Source: Promicromonospora thailandica
Lineage (GTDB): Bacteria > Actinomycetota > Actinomycetes > Actinomycetales > Cellulomonadaceae
Assembly (NCBI RefSeq): GCF_024171955.1
Contig: NZ_JAMTCS010000001.1
Span: 1 to 64,000 of the forward strand
Reading direction: 5' to 3'
Length of the DNA: 64,000 nt
In this document: piece by piece, positions 37,150 to 45,266 of the stretch
How positions within the stretch are numbered: position 1 is the stretch's first letter
How the letters are laid out: each line of letters opens with the position of its first letter
The notes under the pieces: generated by a model
What the model saw: the letters and a program-made list of their open reading frames with translations, nothing else
What the model was told of the DNA's origin: nothing
The model's database searches: none
Program-made: the position numbers and the translations under genes

Positions 37150-38463
37150 ATGGAGCTCACCAGACGCCAGCTGCTCACGCTCGCCGGGTCGGCGACCGTG
37201 GCCGCCGCGCTGGCCGGCTGCGGCGGCACGCTGCGCCCGGCGGACGTCGAGGCCCCGGGCTTCGGCGAGAACGCGAGCGGCACCCTCAACCTGTGGTGCC
37301 GCTCGGACACCGTGAACGGCACGCAGGCCGTGGTGGACGCGTTCCACCGCTCGCAGGACCGCATCCGGGTGCGGGTCACGCCCATCCAGAACGGGCAGTA
37401 CGTGACCAAGCTGGCCACCGCGATCCGCGGCGGCCGGGTGCCCGACGTGATCGACATCGACGACATCTACTCGACCCTGTTCGCCTACCGCGGTGCCTTC
37501 ACCGACCTCACGCCTCTCATCGAGGACCTGGGCATCGGCGATGCGCTCAGCCCGGGCCACCTCGCCCTGAGCACCAAGGACGGGCGGCACTACGGCCTGC
37601 CGTTCATCGGCGACTTCTCGGTGCTGTTCTGCAACACCGAGCTGTTCGACCGCGCGGGCCTGGACGTGGACGAGCACACGCGCGACTTCGCGGGCATGCT
37701 CGAGGCGGCGCGCGCCATCACGGCCCTGGACGACGACGTCTACGGCTGGTCCTACCCCGGCAACGCCTCGGGCGCTCTCGGGTTCACGGTGCAGCCGCAC
37801 GTGTGGGCCACCGACCGGGACCTCATCGCGGGCGACGTCGGCAGCCAGACCGGCGACGTCGCGGGCAACGACGCCCTGCACCGCACGCTCGACCTGCTGC
37901 GCACACTGTGGGAGGAGCAGCTCGTGCCGCCGGGCAGCTTCTCGGACGACGCCTCGCGCTGGTCCGCCGACTACACCGCCGGCCGGCTGGGCATGTTCCC
38001 GGCGGGGTACGGCGTCGTCGTCCCGAACGCGGACCCCGCGCTCCTGGAGCGCACGCGCGTGGTCATGCTCCCGGGGCCGGACGGCGGCCGCGCGTTCTTC
38101 GACGGCGGCGACAACCTCTGCATGCCCAACGGCGCCAAGAACCCGTCGGCGGCGTGGGAGTTCATGCGGTTCGCCGTCTCCGTGGAGCAGCAGTCGCGCA
38201 TGCCGGAGGGGTTCTACTCCCCCGTGCGGTCCGACGTCGTGACGCCGCAGTTCGCGCAGGACAACCCGTTCGTGCTGCCGCCGCTGGAGTCCATCGACCG
38301 CGGCTACGCGCCCACCACGCTCGCCTACAACCTGATCTACAACCAGCAGGACGGACCCTGGCTGCGCATGTTCCGCCGGGCCGTCTTCGACGGGGAGGTC
38401 GATGCCGCCATGGACGAGGCCCAGAGCACCTACGACCGCATCCTGCGGCAGGCGCAGGCATGA
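37150..38463 (+). CDS. ABC sugar transporter substrate-binding lipoprotein
   Basis: 437 residues. Signal peptide with RR at 5-6 (possibly Tat) and lipobox LAGC, Cys24. The body is a family 1 (CUT1) solute-binding protein: GTLNLWCRSDTVNGTQAVVDAFHRSQ, then LPFIGDFSVLFCNTELFDRAGLD and FDGGDNLCMPNGAKNPSAAWEFMRF. It presents an oligosaccharide to the two coupled permeases; its stop overlaps the first permease start. The neighbouring GH127 suggests arabinofuranosyl oligosaccharides. Confidence 0.9.
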   Translation: MELTRRQLLTLAGSATVAAALAGCGGTLRPADVEAPGFGENASGTLNLWCRSDTVNGTQAVVDAFHRSQDRIRVRVTPIQNGQYVTKLATAIRGGRVPDVIDIDDIYSTLFAYRGAFTDLTPLIEDLGIGDALSPGHLALSTKDGRHYGLPFIGDFSVLFCNTELFDRAGLDVDEHTRDFAGMLEAARAITALDDDVYGWSYPGNASGALGFTVQPHVWATDRDLIAGDVGSQTGDVAGNDALHRTLDLLRTLWEEQLVPPGSFSDDASRWSADYTAGRLGMFPAGYGVVVPNADPALLERTRVVMLPGPDGGRAFFDGGDNLCMPNGAKNPSAAWEFMRFAVSVEQQSRMPEGFYSPVRSDVVTPQFAQDNPFVLPPLESIDRGYAPTTLAYNLIYNQQDGPWLRMFRRAVFDGEVDAAMDEAQSTYDRILRQAQA

Positions 38464-39404
38464 GCGCGCCGACGACGGGCGCCCGCCCGCTGACGCCCGT
38501 GCCGCAGCCGCAGACCCTGCGCCGCCGTCGGTCCGGGACGCTCACGCACCCCCACCGCACCGGCCTCGCCCTGGTCACGCCTGCCGTGGCGCTGGTGGTC
38601 GTCTTCGTGTTCGTGCCGCTCGTGGTGGCGGTCTACATCTCGCTGACGAACTTCCCGCTCATCGGCCCCTACCGGTTCATCGGCCTGGACAACTACGCGT
38701 CCGTGCTCACCGACCCGACGTTCTGGGGCTCGCTGGGCTACACCCTGCTGTACACGGCGATCGTCACCCTGCCGATCCTGCTGCTCGGGTACGGCCTGGC
38801 CGTGCTGGTGCGCTCCAACCGGCGGGGCGCCACGCTGCTGCGCACCATCTTCTTCGTGCCGTTCGTGATCGGCCTGACCACCCTGAGCTTCCTCACGCTG
38901 CTGGAGGCGCAGCCGAACAGCGGCCTGATCAACGTGGCGCTCAAGACGCTGGGAATCACGGACGGGACCACGGCGTGGCTCGTCGACGGGCCGCTGGCCA
39001 CCGGCCTGCTGTGCGTCATGGTGATCTGGGGTGTCTCCGGGCTCACGATGGTGCTGCTCATGTCCGGCATGCAGGGCATCCCGCGGGAGGTCTACGAGTC
39101 GGCGGAGATCGACGGCGCCACCTGGTGGCAGCGCGAGCTGCAGATCACGGTGCCGATGCTGCGCCGCACCATCGCGATGACCGTGATCCTGTCGGTGATC
39201 GGCTCGTTCCTCGCGTTCACGCAGTTCTACATCCTGACCCAGGGCGGTCCCGGGTCGGACACCACGACGATCGTCATGGCGATCTACCGCCGCGCGTTCG
39301 TCCAGCTCCAGCTCGGTGCGGCGACGGCGATGTCGCTCGTGCTGGTGGTCATCACCGGTCTGGTCACCGCGGCCCAGTTCTGGCTGCTGCGGGAGAGGAG
39401 CTGA
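38460..39404 (+). CDS. ABC sugar permease, CUT1 MalF-like
   Basis: 314 residues, coupled to the binding protein by ATGA. Six membrane segments. The EAA loop, where the ATPase docks, is EVYESAEIDGATWWQRELQITVPMLRRT near residues 222-249. The family tail GGPGSDTTTIVMAIYRRAF is conserved. It pairs with the next gene to form the channel. No ATPase gene is present in the operon. Confidence 0.92.
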   Translation: MSAPTTGARPLTPVPQPQTLRRRRSGTLTHPHRTGLALVTPAVALVVVFVFVPLVVAVYISLTNFPLIGPYRFIGLDNYASVLTDPTFWGSLGYTLLYTAIVTLPILLLGYGLAVLVRSNRRGATLLRTIFFVPFVIGLTTLSFLTLLEAQPNSGLINVALKTLGITDGTTAWLVDGPLATGLLCVMVIWGVSGLTMVLLMSGMQGIPREVYESAEIDGATWWQRELQITVPMLRRTIAMTVILSVIGSFLAFTQFYILTQGGPGSDTTTIVMAIYRRAFVQLQLGAATAMSLVLVVITGLVTAAQFWLLRERS

Positions 39405-39405
39405 C

Positions 39406-40323
39406 ATGGCTGCTGTGACATCCGCGCCCCGTACGCCCGCCGTGGTGCGGCGCCCCGCCGTCGTCCCCGCCCCGAGCGCGGGCGGGCCCGAGCGGGACAC
39501 CCGGGTCAAGCGGACGCTCTACGTGGTGGGCGGCACTCTGGCCGCCCTGGTGTTCCTGGTGCCGCTGCTGGTCGCGTTCCTGCGGGCGGGGCAGCCGGGC
39601 GACGTGATCGTGGCCGCCCCCGACGGCCGGTTCCTCGACCTGTCCTGGGTCAACTTCCGGGCCGTGATCGACCAGCCGGAGGTGTGGCGCGGCATCCTGA
39701 ACTCGGTGATCGTCTCGGTGTCGACGGCGGTGCTCACCGCCGCGCTGGCGACGCTGGCCGGGTACGGGTTCGCACGGTTCCCGTTCCGGGCGCGTGGCGT
39801 GCTGTTCGGGCTCGTGCTGGTGACGCTGATGATCCCGTTCCAGGCCATCCTGACGCCGCTGTACCTGCAGATGAACGTCATGGGCCTGACCGACAGCCTG
39901 TTCGGGCTCGTGCTGTTCTACACGACGGTGAACCTGCCGTTCGGCATCTTCGTCATGCGCAACACCTTCGCCGCGGTACCCGCGGAGCTCGAGGACTCCG
40001 CACACGTCGACGGCGCGGGCACCCTGCGCATCCTGGTGTCGGTGCTGCGGCCCCTGGTGGTGCCCGGCACGGCGACGGCGGCGCTGTACGCGTTCCTGGC
40101 GTCGTGGACCGAGTTCCTGGGGGCACTGACGTTCCTCACCGACTCGGACCTCTACACGCTGCCGGTCTCGCTGGTGAACCTGCAGCAGGGGGCGTACGGG
40201 CAGGTCAACTTCGGTCTGCTGGCGGCAGGGTCGGTGATCGCGATGATCCCGTGCGTGATCCTGTACGTGGCGCTGCAGCGGTACTACGTGGCGGGGCTGG
40301 CGTCGGGGTCGGTGAAGGGCTGA
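39406..40323 (+). CDS. ABC sugar permease, CUT1 MalG-like
   Basis: 305 residues from ATG 39406 with GAGGAG upstream, one base after the previous stop. A long Ala/Pro-rich cytoplasmic N-terminus precedes six membrane segments; the EAA loop is AELEDSAHVDGAGTLRILVSVLRPLVVPG. Last gene of the + strand sugar operon, followed by the AGATCT repeat array, which probably ends transcription. Confidence 0.92.
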   Translation: MAAVTSAPRTPAVVRRPAVVPAPSAGGPERDTRVKRTLYVVGGTLAALVFLVPLLVAFLRAGQPGDVIVAAPDGRFLDLSWVNFRAVIDQPEVWRGILNSVIVSVSTAVLTAALATLAGYGFARFPFRARGVLFGLVLVTLMIPFQAILTPLYLQMNVMGLTDSLFGLVLFYTTVNLPFGIFVMRNTFAAVPAELEDSAHVDGAGTLRILVSVLRPLVVPGTATAALYAFLASWTEFLGALTFLTDSDLYTLPVSLVNLQQGAYGQVNFGLLAAGSVIAMIPCVILYVALQRYYVAGLASGSVKG

Positions 40324-40424
40324 CGGGCGGGGCGCCGGGGGCCGCTGGGGCCGCCCGCCGGCGCCGCCGCCCGCCGCCGGTGCCGCCGCCCGTCGGTGCC
40401 GCCGCCCGCGGGGGCCGCCCGCCG

Positions 40425-40614
40425 AGATCTGGTGCTGGGCCGCTGAGATCTGGTGCCCGCGCCGAGATCTGGTGGAGCTCTACCAGATCTCGGCGCGGGC
40501 ACCAGATCTCGACGGCGCGCCACCAGATCTCAGCGGCCCAGCCCTGGCCGTGGCGGCACACACACCAGATCTCGGCGGCCCAGCCCGGGCCGTGGCGGCG
40601 CGGCGACCAGATCT
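40425..40614. repeat. Array of eight AGATCT-centred repeats with a 29-bp perfect hairpin
   Basis: AGATCT occurs at 40425, 40446, 40465, 40485, 40504, 40525, 40567 and 40609. The first three read GAGATCTGGT and the last five ACCAGATCTC, so the array is itself inverted about its centre. Arms 40445-40473 and 40482-40510 are perfect complements with an 8-nt loop. The unit CACCAGATCTCRGCGGCCCAGC recurs on the right side. It sits exactly between two convergent operons and may be a bidirectional terminator or a recombination-born repeat. No convincing gene lies in 40324-40654. Confidence 0.85.
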
Positions 40615-40654
40615 CAGCAGGCCGCCCGACAGCCGCGAGCCAGGCCGCGCCCGC

Positions 40655-42112
40655 CTACCGCACCGTGACCGTGCCCTGCAGCACGTTCACGCCGCGCGCC
40701 GCGTCCCAGGTGCCCGTGTTCGCTGTCCGAACGGCGAAGCGCGGGTCCTGCTGCGTCCCGGCGTCCGCCGACGGGAGCGCGAGGGCGAGGGTGTACGTGC
40801 CCGCCGGGACGTTCGCGAGCGCCGCGGTCAGCGTGGTCGTGGTGCCGGGTGCCCAGGTGCGGGCGTCGGAGCCGAACGGCACGGTGACCTGTCGCCCGTC
40901 GGTGCGGGTGAGCACGAGGTGCGCGGGGCGGGGCGTGTAAGGGGCGGCCCAGCCGTCGTTGCGTACTCGGACGGTGACGGTGGGCGCCGCGTGGCGACGT
41001 GCGGCGCTGACGCTGCTGGACTCGAGCACGAACCGGTAGCCGAGGCGGCGGGCGGTCTCGGCGATGCCGGCGGTGCCCCAGGAGTTGAGGACGTCCTGGT
41101 TGTAGTCCCGGTTGAGGTAGCTGTAGTGGTAGCGCGCGAGCTCGGCGGAGGCACTGGCCCACTCGGAGCGGGGCGCGTTGACGGCGCAGGTCTCGCCGCC
41201 GACGGGCACGTACCGGCTCTCGGCGGCGAGGTACTCCTGGTCGAGGGTGATCGGGTCGGAGAGGAACGTGCCGAAGTCGTCGGGCGAGGCGAGGAGGCAG
41301 TCGTTGTGGTGGCCGACGCGGGCGCTGGTCTGCCCGGTCCAGGCCTCGTCCGGCCCGACGGCGCTCCCCTCGCCCGACGGCACACCCAGCAGCCGCTGCT
41401 TGGAGAGCATGGTGCGCACCTGCACGGACCGGTCGGCGGGCAGCTCGTCGAGCAGGGCCTGGGTCACCGCGGACCGGTTGGCCCAGTCGGCGTCGGTGAC
41501 GACGCCGGGGTCGGCCGGGTCGGCCACGAAGTGGTCGGTGTAGTAGCCCTCGCCCCAGAGGCCGATGAACCCGTTCTGCACCACGGGCACGACGTCAGCG
41601 TTGGCGCGCAGGATCGGGCCGAGCTGCTCGATGTGCGCGAGCACGGTGCTCAGCGGCGCGTCTCCGTACGGGGGCGAGTAGGGCCACTCGCCGCCCTGCG
41701 CGTAGGCGAACCGGGTGATGACGGAGACGCCGGCGGCGCGGGCGGTGTCGTAGTCGGCCTGCACGAGGTCGAGGAACGCCTGGTCGAGCTGCGGCGTGCT
41801 CGCGAACTTCTCGAGGTAGAACACGCGCAGGATCTGCGTGATCCCCTCGGCGCGGTAGCCCTCCAGGGAGGCCTGGTCGAGCGGGGTGTAGCCGGAGCCG
41901 TCGGCGCGGTAGTGCGTCTCGGTGTGGTGGTAGAAGCCGCGCTGCGGGTTGGGCACGTTCTCGTCGCTGGGCGCGTAGGTGGCGGTGGTGACGTGCGGGT
42001 GCGGTGCGGGGCGGTGCCGCCCGTGCCCCTGCGCGTACGCGGTGGGCAGGGCGGCGGACCCGAGCAGGGTCGCGGCCGCGAGCGCGGCGAGAACGCGGGT
42101 GCTTCGGTGCAT
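40655..42112 (-). CDS. Secreted DUF4874/DUF4832 protein, probable glycan-active
   Basis: 485 residues from ATG 42112 (GAGGAGG upstream). A Sec signal peptide (STRVLAALAAATLLGSAALPTAYA) precedes a TIM-barrel-like N-terminal part typical of DUF4874: NPQRGFYHHTETHY, ITQILRVFYLEKF, VSVITRFAYA, NGFIGLWGEGYYTDHF. The C-terminal DUF4832 part has HYSYLNRDYNQDVLNSWG, ending in a beta-sandwich (TVTVRVRNDGWAAPYTPRPAHLVL). Acidic residues in LWGEGYY are candidate catalytic ones. The pair of domains is known from glycan-degradation loci but without assigned activity. It is the last gene behind a sugar importer, which supports action on an external polysaccharide. Confidence 0.75.
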   Translation of the reverse strand: MHRSTRVLAALAAATLLGSAALPTAYAQGHGRHRPAPHPHVTTATYAPSDENVPNPQRGFYHHTETHYRADGSGYTPLDQASLEGYRAEGITQILRVFYLEKFASTPQLDQAFLDLVQADYDTARAAGVSVITRFAYAQGGEWPYSPPYGDAPLSTVLAHIEQLGPILRANADVVPVVQNGFIGLWGEGYYTDHFVADPADPGVVTDADWANRSAVTQALLDELPADRSVQVRTMLSKQRLLGVPSGEGSAVGPDEAWTGQTSARVGHHNDCLLASPDDFGTFLSDPITLDQEYLAAESRYVPVGGETCAVNAPRSEWASASAELARYHYSYLNRDYNQDVLNSWGTAGIAETARRLGYRFVLESSSVSAARRHAAPTVTVRVRNDGWAAPYTPRPAHLVLTRTDGRQVTVPFGSDARTWAPGTTTTLTAALANVPAGTYTLALALPSADAGTQQDPRFAVRTANTGTWDAARGVNVLQGTVTVR

Positions 42113-42138
42113 GGTGCGTGTCCTCCTCGTGATGCCTG

Positions 42139-42162
42139 CCGGGGCGCCGGGCGGCGCCCCGG
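42139..42162. promoter_or_regulatory. Intercistronic hairpin before the DUF4832 gene
   Basis: Perfect 10-bp arms (42139-42148, 42153-42162) with a 4-nt loop, just after the permease stop; possible partial terminator. Confidence 0.45.
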
Positions 42163-42165
42163 GTC

Positions 42166-43002
42166 TCACTTGAGGCCGCTGGAGGCCAGGCCGTCGATGA
42201 CCCGGCGTTGCAGCAGCACGAACATGACGAGCACGGGGGCCATGGCGAGCAGGCTCGCGGCCATGACCACCGGGTAGTCGGTGGTGCGGTCGCCGATGAG
42301 GGTGGCGAGCCCGGCGGACAGCGGCATGCGCTCGCTGTAGGTGGTGACCACCAGGGGCCAGAGCAGCTCGTTCCAGGACCACAGCACCGTGGTGATCGCC
42401 AGGACGGCGACCGTGGGCCGGGCGAGCGGCAGCATGATCTTCCAGAAGATCTGGAAGGGGTTGGCGCCGTCGAGCCGCGCGGCCTCCTCGAGCTCGTTCG
42501 GCATGGACAGGAACGCCGTCCGCATGAGGAAGGTGCCGAAGGCGCTGAACAGGCCGGGCAGCACGAGGCCGCCGACGCTGTCGAGCAGGCCGAGGCTCTG
42601 GATGATCTGGTACTGCGACAGCAGGTAGACCTGCGACGGCACCATGAGGATCGAGAGCACGAGGCCGAGCAGCAGGCCGCGCCCGCGGAACCGCATGCGC
42701 GCGAACGCGTAGCCCGCGAGCGTGCAGAACAGGATCTGGGCGAGCGTGCGCAGCACGGTGACGAGCACGGAGTTGCCGAGCTGCTGCAGGAACGGCATGC
42801 GGTCGAACACCTGGGCGTAGTTCTCCCAGTGCAGCTCGGAGGGCCAGAACACCGGGGTGACGCTCTGCACCTCGGCGTTCGTGGACAGCGACATGACGAG
42901 CTGCCAGACGAACGGGAAGGCCATGACGAGGCTGCCCAGGCCGAGCACGAGGTGCGCGACGACGTGCGACCCTCTGCGCCGTTGGATCACTCGGTCAGTC
43001 AC
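42166..43002 (-). CDS. ABC sugar permease, CUT1 MalG-like
   Basis: 278 residues from GTG 43002, overlapping the upstream permease by 8 bp. Six membrane segments; EAA loop NELEEAARLDGANPFQIFWKIMLPLARPT. C-terminal QRRVIDGLASSGLK is the usual MalG-type ending. Together with the next-door permease it forms the second importer's channel. Confidence 0.92.
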   Translation of the reverse strand: MTDRVIQRRRGSHVVAHLVLGLGSLVMAFPFVWQLVMSLSTNAEVQSVTPVFWPSELHWENYAQVFDRMPFLQQLGNSVLVTVLRTLAQILFCTLAGYAFARMRFRGRGLLLGLVLSILMVPSQVYLLSQYQIIQSLGLLDSVGGLVLPGLFSAFGTFLMRTAFLSMPNELEEAARLDGANPFQIFWKIMLPLARPTVAVLAITTVLWSWNELLWPLVVTTYSERMPLSAGLATLIGDRTTDYPVVMAASLLAMAPVLVMFVLLQRRVIDGLASSGLK

Positions 43003-43951
43003 TGTGCACCCACCTCCGCTGGAGCCGGAACTGGAGGGCCGTCAGCAGCCCGATGAGCAGGAAGATGACCATCGCGATCGCCGCCGCGTAGCCCTTGTCG
43101 TTGGCCACGAACCCCTCGCGGTAGAAGAAGTAGACGAGCGACATGCTGCGGGGCAGCACCGGGTTGCTGCTGCCGAGGATCGCGTAGAGCAGGTCGAACA
43201 CCTGGAAGCTCGCGATGACGGTGATGATGAGCACGAAGAAGATGCTCGGGGTCAGCAGCGGCACGGTGATGGCGCGGAACTGCCGCCACCGGGTGGCGCC
43301 GTCGAGCTCCGCGGCCTCGTACAGCTCGGGCGGGATGCTCTTGAGCCCGGCGGCGAGCACGATCATGGAGAAGCCGAGCGACGACCACAGGCCGACCACG
43401 GCGACGGCGACGGTCGCGGCCCCGGGCGTCGAGATCCAGTACGGTCCCTCGATGCCGACCACGGCGAGCGCCCGGTTCAGGATGCCGAAGTCGCCGTTGA
43501 AGATGACGCGCCACACCATGGCGACGGCCGTCGGCATGGCCACGTAGGGCAGGAAGAACAGCACCCGGTAGACGGCGGCGAACCGCAGGCCGGGCAGGTT
43601 GAGCAGGCTGGCCAGGCCGACGGCGATCGGGATGCCGAGCAGCACGATCACGGTGTAGAGCAGCGTGTTGCCGAGCGACAGGTACAGCTCGGGGTCCTGG
43701 AACAGCGCGACGTAGTTGTCGACGCCGGCGAACGTCGAGCCGCCGAAGGGGCCGGTCTCGGTGAATGAGTACCCGGCGGTCTGGACGATGGGCCACAGGT
43801 AGAACACGGCGATGCCGGCCACCAGCGGCGCGACGAACAGCCACGGCCACAGGGTGTGCTCGGGGCGGGGGCCGCGGCCGGGCGCGGGGCGGCCCCGCCC
43901 GGCCGGCCGTGTCAGGGCCGGCGCGGGCGGGGCCTTCTGCGAGGTCGTCAT
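42995..43951 (-). CDS. ABC sugar permease, CUT1 MalF-like
   Basis: 318 residues from ATG 43951. A Pro/Arg-rich cytoplasmic N-terminus precedes six membrane segments; EAA loop PELYEAAELDGATRWRQFRAITVPLLTPS; family tail SLVYFFYREGF. It starts 4 bp after the binding-protein stop. The ATPase must come from elsewhere in the genome (MsmK-type shared ATPases are known in Actinobacteria). Confidence 0.92.
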   Translation of the reverse strand: MTTSQKAPPAPALTRPAGRGRPAPGRGPRPEHTLWPWLFVAPLVAGIAVFYLWPIVQTAGYSFTETGPFGGSTFAGVDNYVALFQDPELYLSLGNTLLYTVIVLLGIPIAVGLASLLNLPGLRFAAVYRVLFFLPYVAMPTAVAMVWRVIFNGDFGILNRALAVVGIEGPYWISTPGAATVAVAVVGLWSSLGFSMIVLAAGLKSIPPELYEAAELDGATRWRQFRAITVPLLTPSIFFVLIITVIASFQVFDLLYAILGSSNPVLPRSMSLVYFFYREGFVANDKGYAAAIAMVIFLLIGLLTALQFRLQRRWVHSD

Positions 43952-43955
43952 GCGG

Positions 43956-45266
43956 TCATTCCTCGGCCAGCGCGGCGTCCATCTGCTCGGCCAGCTCCGT
44001 GGCGACGTCGGCCACGGGGCGCTCGCCGGAGAAGGCCTGGGGCAGCAGCTCGGTCTCCAGGGCGTTCCACTCCGCGGAGCTCAGGCTGACCGGCAGCGGC
44101 CGCGAGTACTCGACGGCGTCGAGGAACACCTGGAGGTCGGCGTCGGGCATGGAGCCCGTGAACGAGCTCTGCGTGCCCTCGAAGGCGGGGATGACGGCGC
44201 CGGAGTCGCCCTGCTGCTGCTGGGCCTCCTGCCCGGCGAGGAACACCTGGAGCGCCTGCGCGGCCTGCTTCTCCTTCGACGTGGCCGAGACGACGTTGGC
44301 CACGCCGTGGATGACGGTCGCCTGCTCCTCGCCCGACGGCAGGGGTAGCACGGTGACGTCCTCGGCGAGGTCGCTGTCGGTGAGCGCGGAGCGGAACCAG
44401 CTGCCACCCCAGTACATGGCGAGCTTGCCGGAGGTGAACCACTGGTCGGCGGTGGTGTCGGTGAGCTGCTGGATGGACGGCGACCCGCCCGACGCGATGA
44501 GGTCCGTCCAGAACTGCAGGCCCGCCTGCGCCTCGGGCGTCGCGTACCCGGAGGCGCCGTCGTCCACGACCGTGCCGCCCGCCTGGAAGATCGTGTTGTA
44601 GTAGGTGGTCTGGCCGTCCATGCCGCCCGCCGCGCCGTAGACGCCGTCGTCGGCGAGCGCCTCGGAGATGTCGACGGCGGTCTGCTGGAACTCGTCCCAG
44701 GTCCAGCCGTCCTCGGGCAGCTCGACGCCCGCCTGCTCGACCAGGGCCGTGTTGACCCAGATGCCGATGGTGTCGAAGTCCTTGGGCACGCCGTAGGAGA
44801 CGTCGTCGATCGTATACAGGTCCACGAGCGCCTGCGGGTAGTTCGCGGGGTCGATGTCGCCGGCCTCGACGGCGCCGGTGATCGGCTCGAGCATGCCGTT
44901 GGACGCGTACAGGCCGATGTTGGGGCCGTTCATCCAGAACAGGTCGGGCAGCGTCTTGCTGGAGGCCTGGGTCTGCAGCTTGGTCCAGTACTCGGCGAAC
45001 GGCGTGACGTTCACGGTCACGTCGATGTCCGGGTACACCTCGTTGAACGCGGCGATGTTCTCCTCGATCGCGGGCACCTGGTTCTGGTCCCAGACGCCGT
45101 AGGTGATCGAGGCGGCGAGGTCGGAGTCGGGCGCGGCGTACTCGGCGGCGTCGGCGTCCGGCGAACCGGACGCGGAGCCGCAGGCGGCCAGGGCCGTGGT
45201 GAGGACGACGGCGGAGGCCGCGAGGGCCGTGCGCCGGAGCGGTGAGGTGCGGCGGGTCGGGGTCAT
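43956..45266 (-). CDS. ABC sugar transporter substrate-binding lipoprotein
   Basis: 436 residues from ATG 45266, which overlaps the stop of the Gfo/Idh gene (ATGA). Lipobox LAAC, Cys29. Family 1 solute-binding fold: ITYGVWDQNQVPAIEENIAAFNEVYPDIDVTVNVTPFAEYWTKLQTQ, then DLFWMNGPNIGLYASNGMLEPI, GVPKDFDTIGIWVNTALVEQAG and LAMYWGGSWFRSAL. Trp- and Tyr-rich stretches are usual for sugar stacking. Ligand unknown. Confidence 0.9.
   Translation of the reverse strand: MTPTRRTSPLRRTALAASAVVLTTALAACGSASGSPDADAAEYAAPDSDLAASITYGVWDQNQVPAIEENIAAFNEVYPDIDVTVNVTPFAEYWTKLQTQASSKTLPDLFWMNGPNIGLYASNGMLEPITGAVEAGDIDPANYPQALVDLYTIDDVSYGVPKDFDTIGIWVNTALVEQAGVELPEDGWTWDEFQQTAVDISEALADDGVYGAAGGMDGQTTYYNTIFQAGGTVVDDGASGYATPEAQAGLQFWTDLIASGGSPSIQQLTDTTADQWFTSGKLAMYWGGSWFRSALTDSDLAEDVTVLPLPSGEEQATVIHGVANVVSATSKEKQAAQALQVFLAGQEAQQQQGDSGAVIPAFEGTQSSFTGSMPDADLQVFLDAVEYSRPLPVSLSSAEWNALETELLPQAFSGERPVADVATELAEQMDAALAEE

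Noticed and set aside
40425-40614. Open frames giving repeated APDLSG-like peptides
   Set aside because: They are translations of the AGATCT repeat array and run past it antisense to the DUF4832 gene.
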